A stretch of 64,000 nt of DNA, from contig JACAXG010000091.1 of NCBI GenBank assembly GCA_018881555.1, forward strand, positions 3,196,194 through 3,260,193, written 5' to 3'. The notes under the pieces are model-generated. The model saw only the letters and a list, made by a program, of their open reading frames with translations. It was not told where the DNA came from and made no database searches. The stretch is from Amblyornis subalaris (Eukaryota; Chordata; Aves; Passeriformes; Ptilonorhynchidae). The translations under genes and the position numbers were made by a program. Shown here in pieces: positions 21,348 to 31,711 of the stretch (the first letter of the stretch is position 1; every line of letters begins with the position of its first letter).

Positions 21348-21464
21348 CTAAACGTGCGACTCACAAGGTTGAGTTCAGACCCGTAGAGGAAGAGAAGCAG
21401 AAGCAGGTGGTGGTGGTTGAGGTTCCTGAATCAAAACCTGCGGATCAGTTCCGAGAGAAGCCAG
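21348..21464 (+). CDS. EPB41: EPB41 optional exon 12a (first of three tandem related exons)
   Basis: The exon is 117 nt (39 codons), phase 1 to phase 1. It encodes AKRATHKVEFRPVEEEKQKQ then VVVVEVPESKPADQFREKP. Acceptor is ttcttcag|ct and donor CCAG|gtatag. It shares the AK[RH] opening, an acidic block and a short Val-rich strand with the exons at 22698 and 23992. Inclusion or skipping keeps the reading frame. It lies between the FERM-adjacent region and exon 13. I do not know of these exons in the standard human isoform. The open frame, splice sites and similarity to the next two exons are seen directly; expression is inferred. Confidence 0.8.
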
Positions 21465-22697
21465 GTATAGCTGTGGTGGTGGCTACAACTCTCTGCAGTG
21501 CCTTTCCTGTCCTCTACGTGCTCGTTCCTGACAATTCCGAGTTTCACCAAATCTGGCAGCTTTCTCTTTTCTTTGCAAGAAGAGTTTTACAGTGAGAGGA
21601 GACACAGCCCAGCTCTGGGAGGCTCCTTAAATTTCCACCTTGCACCTCATTAGACTGTAATTCATGTGGGGAGATGGGGAAAAGTTTAGGATGTGCTGGC
21701 ACTTGAGAATTCTCTTGTTAAATTTGGGTGGGTTTGTATATGTGGATTTGAAAGCTTTAAAGTTTGGTCTTGGAACTTCTTGTGAAGCTTCTGAAATTCT
21801 TCATCCCAGGACCTCCTTGCCATTTTGGGTCGGTTTTTTTTCAGGGTTTGAGAAATGCTACCCATTTTACTCTGTGGAGCTTATATTTCACTTAGGATGG
21901 GTACTATTAATAAATATTAATGTCCTTTAAGAGGTGTGTAGGTACAACAGCACATTTGAATACTAATAAGTGTATCACAGCTGCAGTGTTGTCAAATATT
22001 TGCTGTCTTCATCACTTGGATAGCAACTGCCTGTGGAGTGTTAGAGCTGGAGATAATTCGCATGCAAATGCTTTGGGTACCCTGCTCCCACACAGAATTT
22101 TTTACACCATACTTCTAACTGCATAACTGCTTTTCTAGTATCTAGATCAAGTTTTCATGAAGTGTGGCAAACTTCCCCACCGTGGGCATGCCTTGAATCC
22201 TCACTAATTAGCATCTCCTGGAGAGGAAAGCCCGATGCTGTAGGAGCAGAAGGTGGGGAATNTCAGACACCAGGGTAAATTTGCAGTTGATCACTCAAGT
22301 ACATTTAATTGTGAGTTTTTACATAAGTTTTTATCTGGATGTGTTTTTCCTGGATTTTGCCAGCCAGCACCTGCCTCCCTCGAGACTTTGCAGGCAGAGC
22401 CCTTCCTTGTTCCACCCTCGAGAGCTGTTCATGTGTCCCACATCTCCCTTCCTGGGCAAGNAGCCCACAAAGCTTATTTGTGTGTTCTTTCTTCCTTCCA
22501 TTCAATACACTGTTGGGTCTGGCAGCACTAGAAAGACTGACACACAATTCCATGGTGGAAAATGACTATTGAGCTGCCTGCAAACCTCCTTGCNGTTCCC
22601 AGCTGCTGGGAGGGATCTCCTCACTCTTTGCTGTGGTGACNGTCGTGTGTCCCTGCGGGTCCCTAACCTCCATTAACACCTGCAAACCTCTTTCTAG
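21465..22697 (+). other. EPB41: EPB41 intron between optional exons 12a and 12b
   Basis: No repeat or further exon is recognised in this stretch. Confidence 0.7.
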
Positions 22698-22826
22698 CCA
22701 AACACACTCTTGAAACTTTTGAAATGAAACCCATTGCAGAGGAGGAAGAGGAGGAGGAGAAGGTAGAGGTGGTTAAGGTTCCTGTTGTGAAGCCAAAGTC
22801 AGCGGAGCCGGTGCAGCCGCGGTCAG
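22698..22826 (+). CDS. EPB41: EPB41 optional exon 12b (second tandem exon)
   Basis: The exon is 129 nt (43 codons), phase 1 to phase 1. It encodes AKHTLETFEMKPIAEEEEEE then EKVEVVKVPVVKPKSAEPVQ and PRS. Acceptor is tttctag|cc and donor TCAG|gtacag. Compared with 12a, the order is the same: AK[RH], F-x-(M/R)-(K)P, (E)n, Val-rich strand, Lys/Pro end. The glutamate run is coded by mixed gag/gaa. Confidence 0.82.
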
Positions 22827-23296
22827 GTACAGCCACAGCGGCGTTTGGCAGCAGTGGCTCCTGTGCTGTCGCTGCTGGGGTGAAGTGGTGCAGTGCCGTA
22901 GGACAGAGGTGCTGTTTGTTGGCACTAAAATCACCCCTGGCTTTGCTGTGTGCTGCTTTTCAGGTGTGCTCTGGGTGCACTCACTGCCGTGCCCTGGCTG
23001 CGTGTGGAAGTGCGTGTGCAGTGGCCTTGTAACGCTCCTCCCTTGTTGTCCCTTCTCGTGAGGTTTGTTCCCCTTGCAGTGCCTGGAAATGAGGTTACAA
23101 GATCTGGGACTGCTGGAGGTCACCTACATTCCACTTTTATTTCTACACTAGGGAGCTGCTGCTTCCCTAGTTGGGGAAGAATGTCAGAGCAACATCGCTG
23201 CTGTGGACAGATTCGTATTAATCATAATTAAAAGTAGAGTTGATTAGGAAGAGGAGATTGAAGCCATGGAGGGAGGTAACTAAGAATGTCATGTGT

Positions 23297-23460
23297 TTCC
23301 TTGGTCATGGCCCCAAGGCTGCCAGAGCTCCGGGAGCCTTTGGACGATGTTCTCAGGCACANGGTGGGATTGTTGGGATGTCCTGTGCGGGGCCAGGAAT
23401 TGGGCTGGATGATCCCTGTGGGTCCCTTCCAACTCAGCAGATTCTGTGATTCTGTATTCC
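23297..23460 (+). mobile_element. CR1 LINE 3' end
   Basis: The sense CR1 text is 'ccccaaggctgccagagctc', 'gggattgttgggatgtcctg' and 'gcagattctgtgattctgta'. It is the same subfamily as the copies at 2.4, 43.1 and 50.0 kb. Confidence 0.87.
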
Positions 23461-23632
23461 ATGGGATGTGTGGCAGCAGATTGAACATCAACCAGTGTCA
23501 GACCCGAGCACATCCGGGGCTCTCCTGCTGCAGCTGCCCCTTCTCATCCACCTCCTCCACTTTTCCTCATCCTGACTTTTCTGTTTCCAGTCGGGGCTGT
23601 CGCTGAGGTGATGGCCATGGTGATGGTGATCA

Positions 23633-23692
23633 GTCATAGAATTCTGGAATGGTTTGGGTTGGAAGGGACCTTAAATATCATCCAGTTCCAAC
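23633..23692 (-). mobile_element. CR1 fragment
   Basis: The text 'catagaattctggaatggtt' then 'gttggaagggaccttaaata' is the reverse complement of a CR1 3' terminus, about 60 bp long. Confidence 0.8.
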
Positions 23693-23991
23693 CTATATTT
23701 TATATCTCGTATTTTGGGGCAGTGCTTTTTTCTGTCTTTAAATCATGTGTCGAAATACCCAAATTTGACATGTAACTAAATGGAAAATGTAACTAAAATA
23801 CAGTTCTGGCAGCCCAGAACTCACTGTTGGCCGTCAGAGGAAAAGCTTGTTGTCTGTTACCATTTTTCCTGCATGTCTTGGTGCTCTGGGAAAGCAGCAG
23901 GACAGGCGGCCCTGCGGATTTACTGGTGGCAACATTTCCTTTGCCGCTTCCTCTTTGAAGTGGCATTTTAACACATCCATAACTTTTTTAG

Positions 23992-24105
23992 CCAAACGTG
24001 ATCTTGGCAGTATTGAGATAAGCCCAATTGAAGAGGAGGAGGAGGAGGAGGAGGAAGAGAAAATGATGGTGGTGAGAGAACTAGAGCCGTTCCCGAAGGA
24101 GTCAG
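23992..24105 (+). CDS. EPB41: EPB41 optional exon 12c (third tandem exon)
   Basis: The exon is 114 nt (38 codons), phase 1 to phase 1. It encodes AKRDLGSIEISPIEEEEEEE, more Glu, then KMMVVRELEPFPKES. Acceptor is tttttag|cc and donor TCAG|gtacca. It opens like 12a (AKR) and carries a Glu run like 12b. The donor context TCAG|gtac is shared with 12b, which supports origin by exon duplication. Ten consecutive Glu codons (mostly gag) make it prone to length change. Confidence 0.8.
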
Positions 24106-25591
24106 GTACCACCGCGGTGACGGCTTTGCACTCCCAGCATCCTCCTCATCCCGGCTGTCCCTGCCATCTCACCTCCGTACAACCTTCCCGACGGCTGTCA
24201 CCGCTTCCGTGGCATAAACACACCGGGACACNGCACCGATTGTCCTTCGGAGAGGATAGCACAGTGTCTGGGTCACAGAAATGAACTGCTGTGCTGAGGA
24301 GCAGGGACAGAGAGCGCAGCTGGCGGCGGTGGGCTGGGTTTTAGGGTGGTTTGCAACGGGATGTGGTGTCCAGGAGTTTGTCTTGAAAGTGTAATTCCAG
24401 TTTCTGGAAACTCAGGTTCTTTTTTTGCCTCTCCGCCTTGTACATTTTTGGCCACGTGGATGGTGTATTCTCTCAANGTTTTATTAACACACAGATGAGA
24501 TGCTGTTACCTTTTCAGTACAACAGAAATTCTTACAAAGGAGTTGCTTGAAATTACAATTTCTATTTTGACACCTAATTTTCTAGTGTCTTTGACTGGCT
24601 GGACACGAGTGACCTCGTGGTGGCTGGGATAGGATACACAGTGTGATCCTGCTGCAAACTGTGACTTTGGGAATGTGAGACCACGTCAAAGATGTTATTT
24701 TATGTGACTGGGTGTATTTTTAGTGAAACATCCATAAAAACTAACATCAGGAGAACCAAATAGCTTATTATATCCAGAGGTATGCAGAGGGAATTAATTT
24801 TTGCTTGCTTTGTCACACATCTTTGGCTTAAATACTTCCCTGGGGTCGGGCAACTACCTGGCAAATCAGGAACTGAAAGAAAGGAGTAGACAGTTGATTT
24901 TGTGTGGACCTAGTGCTTGTGTTTAAGACTGTCATCCTCTGAAAAGACCATTTTTGGCAGCATGCTGTTCATTNCTGCACTGTCACTGGCCTGGAGGTGC
25001 TGGGTATCTTCCTGCTGCACTGCCTTGGAGATACCCAGCTTGAACACACAGCCTCAGNCTGCCTTGAAACCCACCGGGAAGTTGCTGAGAAGTTATCTAG
25101 AGCAATGCTCGTCGATTATTTTTTGGGGAGAGGGGGGAAAGCCTGTGTCTCTCTTCCAGAAACCATCTGTTTCTGGTTGAGGAGATGCCCACGAGTCCAG
25201 CGCTCCTCATGCTGTGTCTGTTTTCCAGTTGCATTGGAGTGGAGTCTGTGTCAGTTGTGTGTGAAGGACCCAGAAATCCATGGCACAGTGTCAAANATAG
25301 ATTTGCCTTTCTGGTGTGGCTTCTCTGCAGAGTGCAAGCTTGCTTTTTGTAAACCATCTGGTGTGGGGTTTTATTTGATTTTATTTAAACCATAAGGAAA
25401 ATAATCTCAACTCTCCCGTACTAAATGCACAAGCTGCTTCGCTCAACATCTTTATTTCTTTTGCCTTTTTTTTTCCCCTCCTTCTCCTCCTCCCTTTCTG
25501 TTGAAATGACAGCACTGTAAATTGGAAAGACTTTGCCTAGTGCTTTGGAAAATTACCTGCTCTGAACCTTGTCTCTGTCCCCCCTCCTCAG
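24106..25591 (+). other. EPB41: EPB41 intron before exon 13
   Basis: I see no further AKR-type exon, repeat copy or RNA gene here. The 3' end is a strong pyrimidine tract. Confidence 0.7.
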
Positions 25592-25797
25592 CAGTGGCCG
25601 TGATAACCCCGGAGCGGAGTCGTCGACCCACCTCGGCCCCGACCATTGCTCAGAGCCACCCTGCAGAGCCAGCCCCAGCTAAGCTCGANGTGAAGGACAT
25701 GGCCACATCTAAAGTAGGGAAGGAAGCAGCAAAATCTGATGTGAGACGTGAAGAATTCCCACCGGAGAAAGCCAAGGAGCCAGTGGATGCCTCAAAG
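25592..25797 (+). CDS. EPB41: EPB41 exon 13: U2 variable region
   Basis: The exon is 206 nt, residues 547-615, encoding AVAVITPERSRRPTSAPTIA then QSHPAEPAPAKL and VKDMATSKVGKEAAKSDVRR through EPVDASK. The human equivalent has the same RSPRPTSAP core, but the rest is poorly conserved. The acceptor is a NAGNAG (cctcagcag): the first AG (25590-25591) gives the length that matches human, while the second would drop one residue. Donor is AAG|gtaggt, phase 0. The reading frame stays open for 157 codons past this donor. An N at 25690 makes one residue Glu or Asp. Confidence 0.93.
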
Positions 25798-27563
25798 GTA
25801 GGTCACAGCGCAGTCTCCGGGGAAGAGCTGAGCTGGAGCATCGCTCAAGAAGTCACCCCAAAGCAGCAGGCTCTGTCCACCTCCTGCTCCTGGGAGATGA
25901 GGGGTTTATCCCTCTCCCAGGTGTCAGGTGGGAGCAGGCACAGGGGTCTGGGTGCCAGGGACATCCCAGCCCTGACATTCCAGGTGAAAGAAGGAGGAGC
26001 TCCAGAGTCGCTGGGTTTTGGTGGTTGCAGTCAAAGCAAGTGCAGCCCTGCTAACAGATGGTTAAAGAGCTGTGATCATGGAACTGGAGTTCAGGGCTCA
26101 CCCGTGGCCAGGCTGTGCCCCCTGATTCCTGGTATGACAGCGGGAGGGAATTCCAGTGAAATCAGTGATAATGGATCTGGTCTGCAGCCCAGCGCCAGAA
26201 TGTTTATCACATTGATAGGCTTTCACTGGGAGAGCTGTAATTCAGTGCTGCAGACTGGACTAAAACTTTAGTTGTGAATGGCACTGGTGAGACCTTGGGG
26301 NGTTTATGGTTTAAATGCAATATTTTTAACCATTTTTTGATCTTTCNACAAATGTCTGAGATCTTTGCTGGGGTTGATATGTGCGTGCTGTTCTAATAAG
26401 TCANAATAATGTGCAAAATGACTGTTGATATTATGGTGTCCTTAATATTCTGCAGATCTTATTGACTTAACTGAAACTGGTGCAGCAGAAGTGTTTGCCT
26501 TGAGACACAATTTTCACTTTACTCAAAAATTTAGCTGTTCTCAGCATTGCTGGAGCCACATTTTCTATAATATAGCACACAGTGGCTCTTGTGTGAACAT
26601 CTCCAGGGGAGATTCCTATTAATTAAGGTTGGGAGAGGGAGATGGAGAAAGGGCAGTTGCTTCAAAAAATTCCATGCCCTGTGTGAGCAGTAATTTTTAA
26701 ATGAAAATGCTGAAGGGAACTTCAGGCTGACACAGTGGGGTGGGAATTGCAGCACAGAGTTCCTGCCCTGCTGTTCCTGCCCGGCTGCTCCACCTCCCTC
26801 GTGTTACACTGCAAACAAGGAAATTTTACTCATCCCCATCTCAGTTATTGCAGGATTTTTCCTAAATNCTTAAACATTGGATTTTTTTTCCCCCCTATAA
26901 ATATAGATGTGGGAGGAAATTGTGGATTTGAACGTGCCAAATTTGCCCTGTTTCTCCAATGGAGCTGCATCACTTCTTTTAACACCCACTGATGCTTTTG
27001 CCTGCAGAGTACTTGGCAATCCAGTTCCCCTAAAATACTTCTCTTAGAGTGTTAAGACAATCTTGGCACTCTGCTTACGGGCAGGAANGAACGTAATTTG
27101 TGATGTTAGGCTTGGTTTTGTAGCTGGGCCTCTTCTTACTGCCTCTGCCAACGTAATACCTGTGATATAACCAATCATTTCTGGTTTTGAGAAGGTCTGT
27201 GTTAATTTGAGCATGTTGCTTTGTTTGGATTTCTCTGGGAGATCCAGCTGCAAGTGCCATTTGAAAACAATGCCTGGCCAAACTAATGCAGATGGGAAGT
27301 CCTTCTTCAGAAGCACTGGAGAGCACTGGTTTCAAATACAAATAATCCTCAAGCTGGAGGAATTATTTAACGTGCTGCTGACTAACAGAGCGCCGGGGAG
27401 CTGCTGTGTCATTAACCCCTGCCCAGGGCTGCATGTTGGTTTTTGCATGTTCCCCCCAGCACTTCAAAACCAACTTTATGCAGCTGTGTTTGGAAACTAA
27501 ATGGTTTCTTGAAACAAATCTACTAACAAGAAATGTTTTTACCAATTTATTTCTTAAATGTAG
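25798..27563 (+). other. EPB41: EPB41 intron 13
   Basis: The first 470 nt remain open in the frame of exon 13 (stop just after 26268) and hold two more phase-0 donor-like sites at 25920/25921 and 25983/25984. The rest is ordinary intron without recognised repeats. Confidence 0.7.
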
Positions 27564-27620
27564 GTGAGGAAAACACACATTGAGGTCACAGTCCCCACCA
27601 CGAATGGTTCCCAGCCCCAG
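27564..27620 (+). CDS. EPB41: EPB41 exon 14 (57 nt, optional)
   Basis: The exon encodes 19 residues (616-634): VRKTHIEVTVPTTNGSQPQ, matching human VEKTHIEVTVPTSNGDQTQ. Acceptor is atgtag|gtg and donor CAG|gtttgt. Length is identical to mammalian exon 14, which is alternatively spliced. Confidence 0.96.
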
Positions 27621-27734
27621 GTTTGTGCTAATAATTCAGTTTAGGTTGCTCACGCTTTTTTTTTTCCCAAGGTTCAACGTAGTTAAATGAACCAACAACT
27701 CTTCTTTTTTTTTTTTATCACTGCCCAACAGCAG
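27621..27734 (+). other. EPB41: EPB41 intron 14 (very short)
   Basis: The intron is only 111-114 bp, depending on which of three tandem AGs is used. It has two long poly-T runs before the acceptor. Confidence 0.85.
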
Positions 27735-27776
27735 CAGCCTGCAGAAAAAGAGGAAGAACTGATAAGAATGAGGAAG
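27735..27776 (+). CDS. EPB41: EPB41 exon 15 (42 nt, optional)
   Basis: The exon encodes 14 residues (635-648): QPAEKEEELIRMRK, compared with human KLAEKTEDLIRMRK. The acceptor is a triple tandem AG (acagcagcag) at 27731, 27734 and 27737. I chose the middle one because it gives the 42-nt length of the mammalian exon. The alternatives add or remove one Gln. Donor is AAG|gttagc, phase 0. Confidence 0.93.
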
Positions 27777-28528
27777 GTTAGCCATTTTACCCTTTCACCA
27801 GCCAAATTTGCCATATCATTCATGCATTTGTAACCTGTTTAAAAAGACANTGCTCCAATTTTTTCATGGGCTTTGGGTTGGGGTGTTGGTTTCCTTTAAA
27901 CTATCAAATACTTGATTTGGAAATGAATAGCTTTTTGTCCCATAGACAACCTGATTGCTAAAATTATGCATGTTGAATGTTCAAAAGAAACACACTTGGT
28001 TTGATTTATGAAATTTATCTTCTCTGTGACAAATTTAGTTAGAAACTAAATGTAGACTGCATTACAGGAAATGCAAAAAAAAAAATCAGGAGAAAGCATT
28101 TTTGGTATTGATTAAGTACTAGGGACACATCCAAGATGGGAAAGGTAGTTAAGGTGGAGTTGCTGTGCACGTTGGGACGTTGTAAAAGTCCCCCCAGGCA
28201 GTGTAGGGGTGGGCCTGAATCTCTCAGGAATGTGGTGTGGTGACTTCTTCGAGGCTTCCACAGAAAACCAGGAATTGTCTCTTTGTGGCCAGAGCCGAGG
28301 CCCCCCGGGAGCTGTCTCTTTAAAGGACTCATTGCATCTCCCATTCTCCATGAGCCAGACCCCCATTCCCAGCGGGAATTCCCACCCCACGCCGCCACAG
28401 CGCTGCACTCCCAACCTTGAGTTAACTTTTTTAATTTGCCGATTTATCAATCCCGCAAGACCAACATTTTAATTTTTTCTGCTTTTTTTTGTTTTGTTTT
28501 GTTTTCCCCTTTTCTTTCATTTTCACAG
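27777..28528 (+). other. EPB41: EPB41 intron 15
   Basis: The intron is 752 bp. It ends in a long pyrimidine/TTTTG-rich tract (28461-28528) before the exon 16 acceptor. No repeat is recognised. Confidence 0.75.
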
Positions 28529-28591
28529 AAGAGATCAAAGAGGCTAGATGGTGAAAACATTTATATCAGGCATAGCAATTTAATGTTGGAG
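28529..28591 (+). CDS. EPB41: EPB41 exon 16 (63 nt): first part of spectrin-actin binding domain
   Basis: The exon encodes 21 residues (649-669): KRSKRLDGENIYIRHSNLML then E. Human reads KKRERLDGENIYIRHSNLMLE. This exon completes the 10-kDa spectrin-actin binding domain, and in mammals its inclusion is switched on during red-cell maturation. Acceptor is ttttcacag|aag. The donor GAG|gtttgt is weak, as in mammals. The basic start (RMRK from exon 15 plus KRSKR) fits the nuclear localisation signal mapped here in human, with Arg-Glu replaced by Ser-Lys. Confidence 0.97.
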
Positions 28592-28685
28592 GTTTGTATG
28601 AACTTGAAGCTTTTTTTGAGTTGCATTTGCTAAACCTTCTGCATCTGCGCTGAACTTCTTCCTCTTCTGCTGCTGCCTTTGTTTT

Positions 28686-28747
28686 TGCATGCTCTTGCAT
28701 GAAAGACCTTTTGATTTGATTTGATTTTTTAATTATGCTTCTGCATG
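28686..28747 (+). promoter_or_regulatory. EPB41: Three UGCAUG (RBFOX) splicing enhancer sites after exon 16
   Basis: TGCATG occurs at 28686-28691, 28696-28701 and 28742-28747, 95-156 nt after the exon 16 donor. In mammals a cluster of UGCAUG in the same position binds FOX2 (RBFOX2) and promotes exon 16 inclusion. A U-rich stretch (28611-28617) just after the donor would suit TIA1. Confidence 0.88.
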
Positions 28748-28984
28748 GTGACAGTAAACATGATGATGTGCAGGCCTTCTTCCTTCTTCCTCTTCTGACT
28801 TTCATTCTCTCATACCTACCCAAAATACATGATTGGCAGTGCTCAGATCTGCTCTGGGACCCAGTGGGTGCTCAGGGGGGTGTGGACTGTAATGGGGGGC
28901 TCATTGACCAGTTTTTCATTGCTTGAAACAAATTATTTTTCTGGGGGAAAAACCAGTCTGTGAAAATACAAAATTCAGGATAAG

Positions 28985-29175
28985 CTGCAGGTGGAATTGG
29001 AGCAGATTGCCCAGAGAAGCTGTGGCTGCCTCATCCCTGGAAGTGTCCAAGGCCAGGTTGGATGGAGGCTTGGAGCAACGTGGTCTAGTGGAAGGTGTCC
29101 CTGCCCATGGCAGGCAGGGAATGGGATGGGCTGTAAGTTCCCTTCCAACCCAAACCATTCCATGATNCTGTGAAA
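28985..29175 (+). mobile_element. CR1 LINE 3' end
   Basis: The sense CR1 text runs from 'attgcccagagaagctgtgg' through 'ggccaggttggatggaggct' to 'accattccatgatnctgtga'. Confidence 0.87.
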
Positions 29176-31531
29176 TTGTCACCTCTGTGGTGTCCAGGCC
29201 ACCACAATGTCCATGTTGCTTCAGGCAAAAGGGATCCTTTTGGTTGCTGCAGTGCTGTTTGCAGCTTTGCCATCCTCCTCCCAACCCTTCCTGGCCTTGC
29301 AGCACCTCACCACCCCTGGCCTCATCCTGCCTCTGTGCCAGGTCCCCATGGATGTGACAGAGAGGCTCAGTGGTCCACGGGTGGCTCATCCCTCCACGTT
29401 ACAGCTCTTCCCTTTGGATTTGGGAGCACTTTCCAACTTGACTTCACCCAAGCACGGTCTCAGAACAGATCATGCCAATCATATATTTTATTTTTTTAAT
29501 ACACTCTGTTATGGGAGATGTTTTGTGGCTTCTGATACTCTGGTCCTGTGTTATGTGTTTCTACTCAAACTTGCAGCACCAGCAGCTCGTAGGGTTTCCC
29601 TGGTGGTACCTCTTGAAAGTGGAGTGTACTAACTGCCTTCTCCTCATCAGAATTTTCGAAGTTTTGCAGCTTCTGGGTGGGCTTTTTTTGGTTTTGTTTT
29701 TAATTATTTTTTTGTTGACTGCTACAACGTAGAGCTTTGAGCCACGAGTGAAGGGTCTGCACACGACGGGCAGAGCTTGGCCGCCGCCGGAGCACTCTGA
29801 AGACTGTGCCTGTGGCTTTTCCACCCAAATCAAACAGCTCCAACTCCCCAACCCCAAACAGAGCTTTGCCATTGCTTCTAAACCCCTTTTTCCCATCAGT
29901 GCAATGCTTGCCTCCGAGCCCTTTCCCTCCCCACACCCCTTCCCACGGTTCTGTTGCAGGTGCTCCAGCCCTCCCCTACAACAGGGCTGACCCAGCAGCT
30001 CACCCCCTTTATTCCCTTCATTTTTTTTAATCCATGCATTTGGCNGATCAGGTATTTTCCCAGCAGACCTCACCCTCTCGAAGCTGCCTGTTGATTTTAT
30101 TGAAAGGCTTTTAATGCTCCACATGCACCAAGTTCCTACAGAAAGGGCTAAACAGGAGGAAAAGGGTGATGCTGAGTGAGCTGGTTCCTCAAGGTGCTTC
30201 CCAGACCCGGCTCCACGTAACTCCTCGTGGCTTTGGCTCCTCTGCCGACCCTCCCAGGCCCCACTCCTGCGCAGTGCTGGAAAGCCAAGGTGGTCCTTCT
30301 CTCTTCTCTGAGCCAGGAGCAGCTGTAGGGTTCCTGGACCAGGCAGGGATTTACCCCGGAGTCCTCAGCAGACTCATTTCTGCTTTTTTTTCCTACCTAA
30401 CAGGCACTTGCCTTATACTTCCATCCAGGACGGAGGCCAAAACTTGTTATTTTCCCCCCAGAGCTGTGCCAAAAAGAGTAAATATTGTTAAAGAGGCATT
30501 TGGGGTTTAGCTCTGAAGAGGGTGGGTGGTGTGTCCTGGGTGAGCTGCAGGGATACAGATTTTTGGGAAGGCCCCTCCTTTAGGGGTTTGCTCTCCCATC
30601 CTCTAAAATCAATGGGCTAAGCGACAACTAAAAGCACAAAAATAGTGAAATTTCCCAGTGATGCTTTTACTGACCTTGATTTCCCCCTTTCTTGCTACTT
30701 TTTGGCCCTGTCAGAAAAGTTGTTGTTTGGCTTATGCAAAAGCTTTGTTTTCTACAACCTCTGGTTTGCTTGCAAGGAAAAACTATTTTTAACAAGTTGA
30801 CTTGCCTTGAAGTCTGTGTCTTTGTGCTGTAAACTGGCATCACAGAGTAGAAAACTGACTTTTTCCAGATGAAAATTTTTAGCAGGAATTTCTTGATTGG
30901 TCCAGCATAAAATAAATTCCCAGTTTAATTGTTTTTCAAAAAAAAATCATCTCATTTTCATTTCTGAAGTCTAAAGCCTCCTATTATAGCTCCGGGGGGG
31001 ATGAGATGTGAAGGAGGGGAAAAAAGGTAATGGGGATATTCTGGGAGCAAAGATAATTCCTGGTAGGATGAAAGAGAAATAAGTATGAAGAGAGTAAATA
31101 AAATTCAGAAAATATTTTCTTGATCATTAATTGGATTCATACCTGGGAATATTCAGGCTAGCAGAGGGAAAAGAAAGCAAACCCACCCNATTTAAAGGCA
31201 TTAAATTAAATAACCCAAACAAACACAGTCTGGCAACTTGAAAAAAATCCCTTTTGGGGAAAATCCATGAGNTTCTAGCTCCGCTGTCATCTGGTTTGGC
31301 GTTTGAGATGAACCGATGGCACGTCCTGCTCCTGGAGGAGACCCCGCTCCGTGGTTGCAGCTTATCCCAGTTAATCCAAGAGGAGAGAGGACACTCCCTT
31401 TGTGTGTTTGCAGCGTGAGCACAGTGTGGGAAGGCAGCGGCAGCTCTGCTGAGCGCAGCTTTGCTAAGCACAGCCTAGGCATTCCCGGGCCGCTCTGTTT
31501 GCCTTCACTCATCCCGTCCTTTTGCTGATAG

Positions 31532-31711
31532 GATCTAGATAAGACCCAGGAAGAGATAAAGAAGCACCACGCCAACATCAGCGAGTTGAAGAAGAACTTC
31601 ATGGAGTCCGTCCCGGAGCCTCGGCCGAGCGAGTGGGACAAACGTCTGTCCACTCACTCCCCTTTCCGAACCCTCAACGTCAACGGGCAGATTCCCACGG
31701 GAGCGGACGGA
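31532..31711 (+). CDS. EPB41: EPB41 exon 17: spectrin-actin binding domain, second part
   Basis: The exon is 180 nt, phase 0/0, residues 670-729: DLDKTQEEIKKHHANISELK, then KNFMESVPEPRPSEWDKRLS, THSPFRTLNVNGQIPTGADG. Acceptor is gctgatag|gat and donor GGA|gtgagt. The C-terminal ADG replaces the human EG, which accounts for the one-residue difference from the 864-residue human protein. Confidence 0.97.

Larger units (their letters stand above)
22827..23991 (+). other. EPB41: EPB41 intron between optional exons 12b and 12c
   Basis: It contains CR1 copies at 23297-23460 (plus) and 23633-23692 (minus), and nothing else recognised. Confidence 0.75.
28592..31531 (+). other. EPB41: EPB41 intron 16
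   Basis: The proximal end carries the UGCAUG cluster, and a plus-strand CR1 lies at 28985-29175. The remaining 2.3 kb shows no supported exon or RNA gene. Confidence 0.75.

Noticed and set aside
29500..30124. A 187-codon minus-strand open frame in intron 16
   Set aside because: It has no recognisable domains and no good splice sites in frame. It is probably chance.
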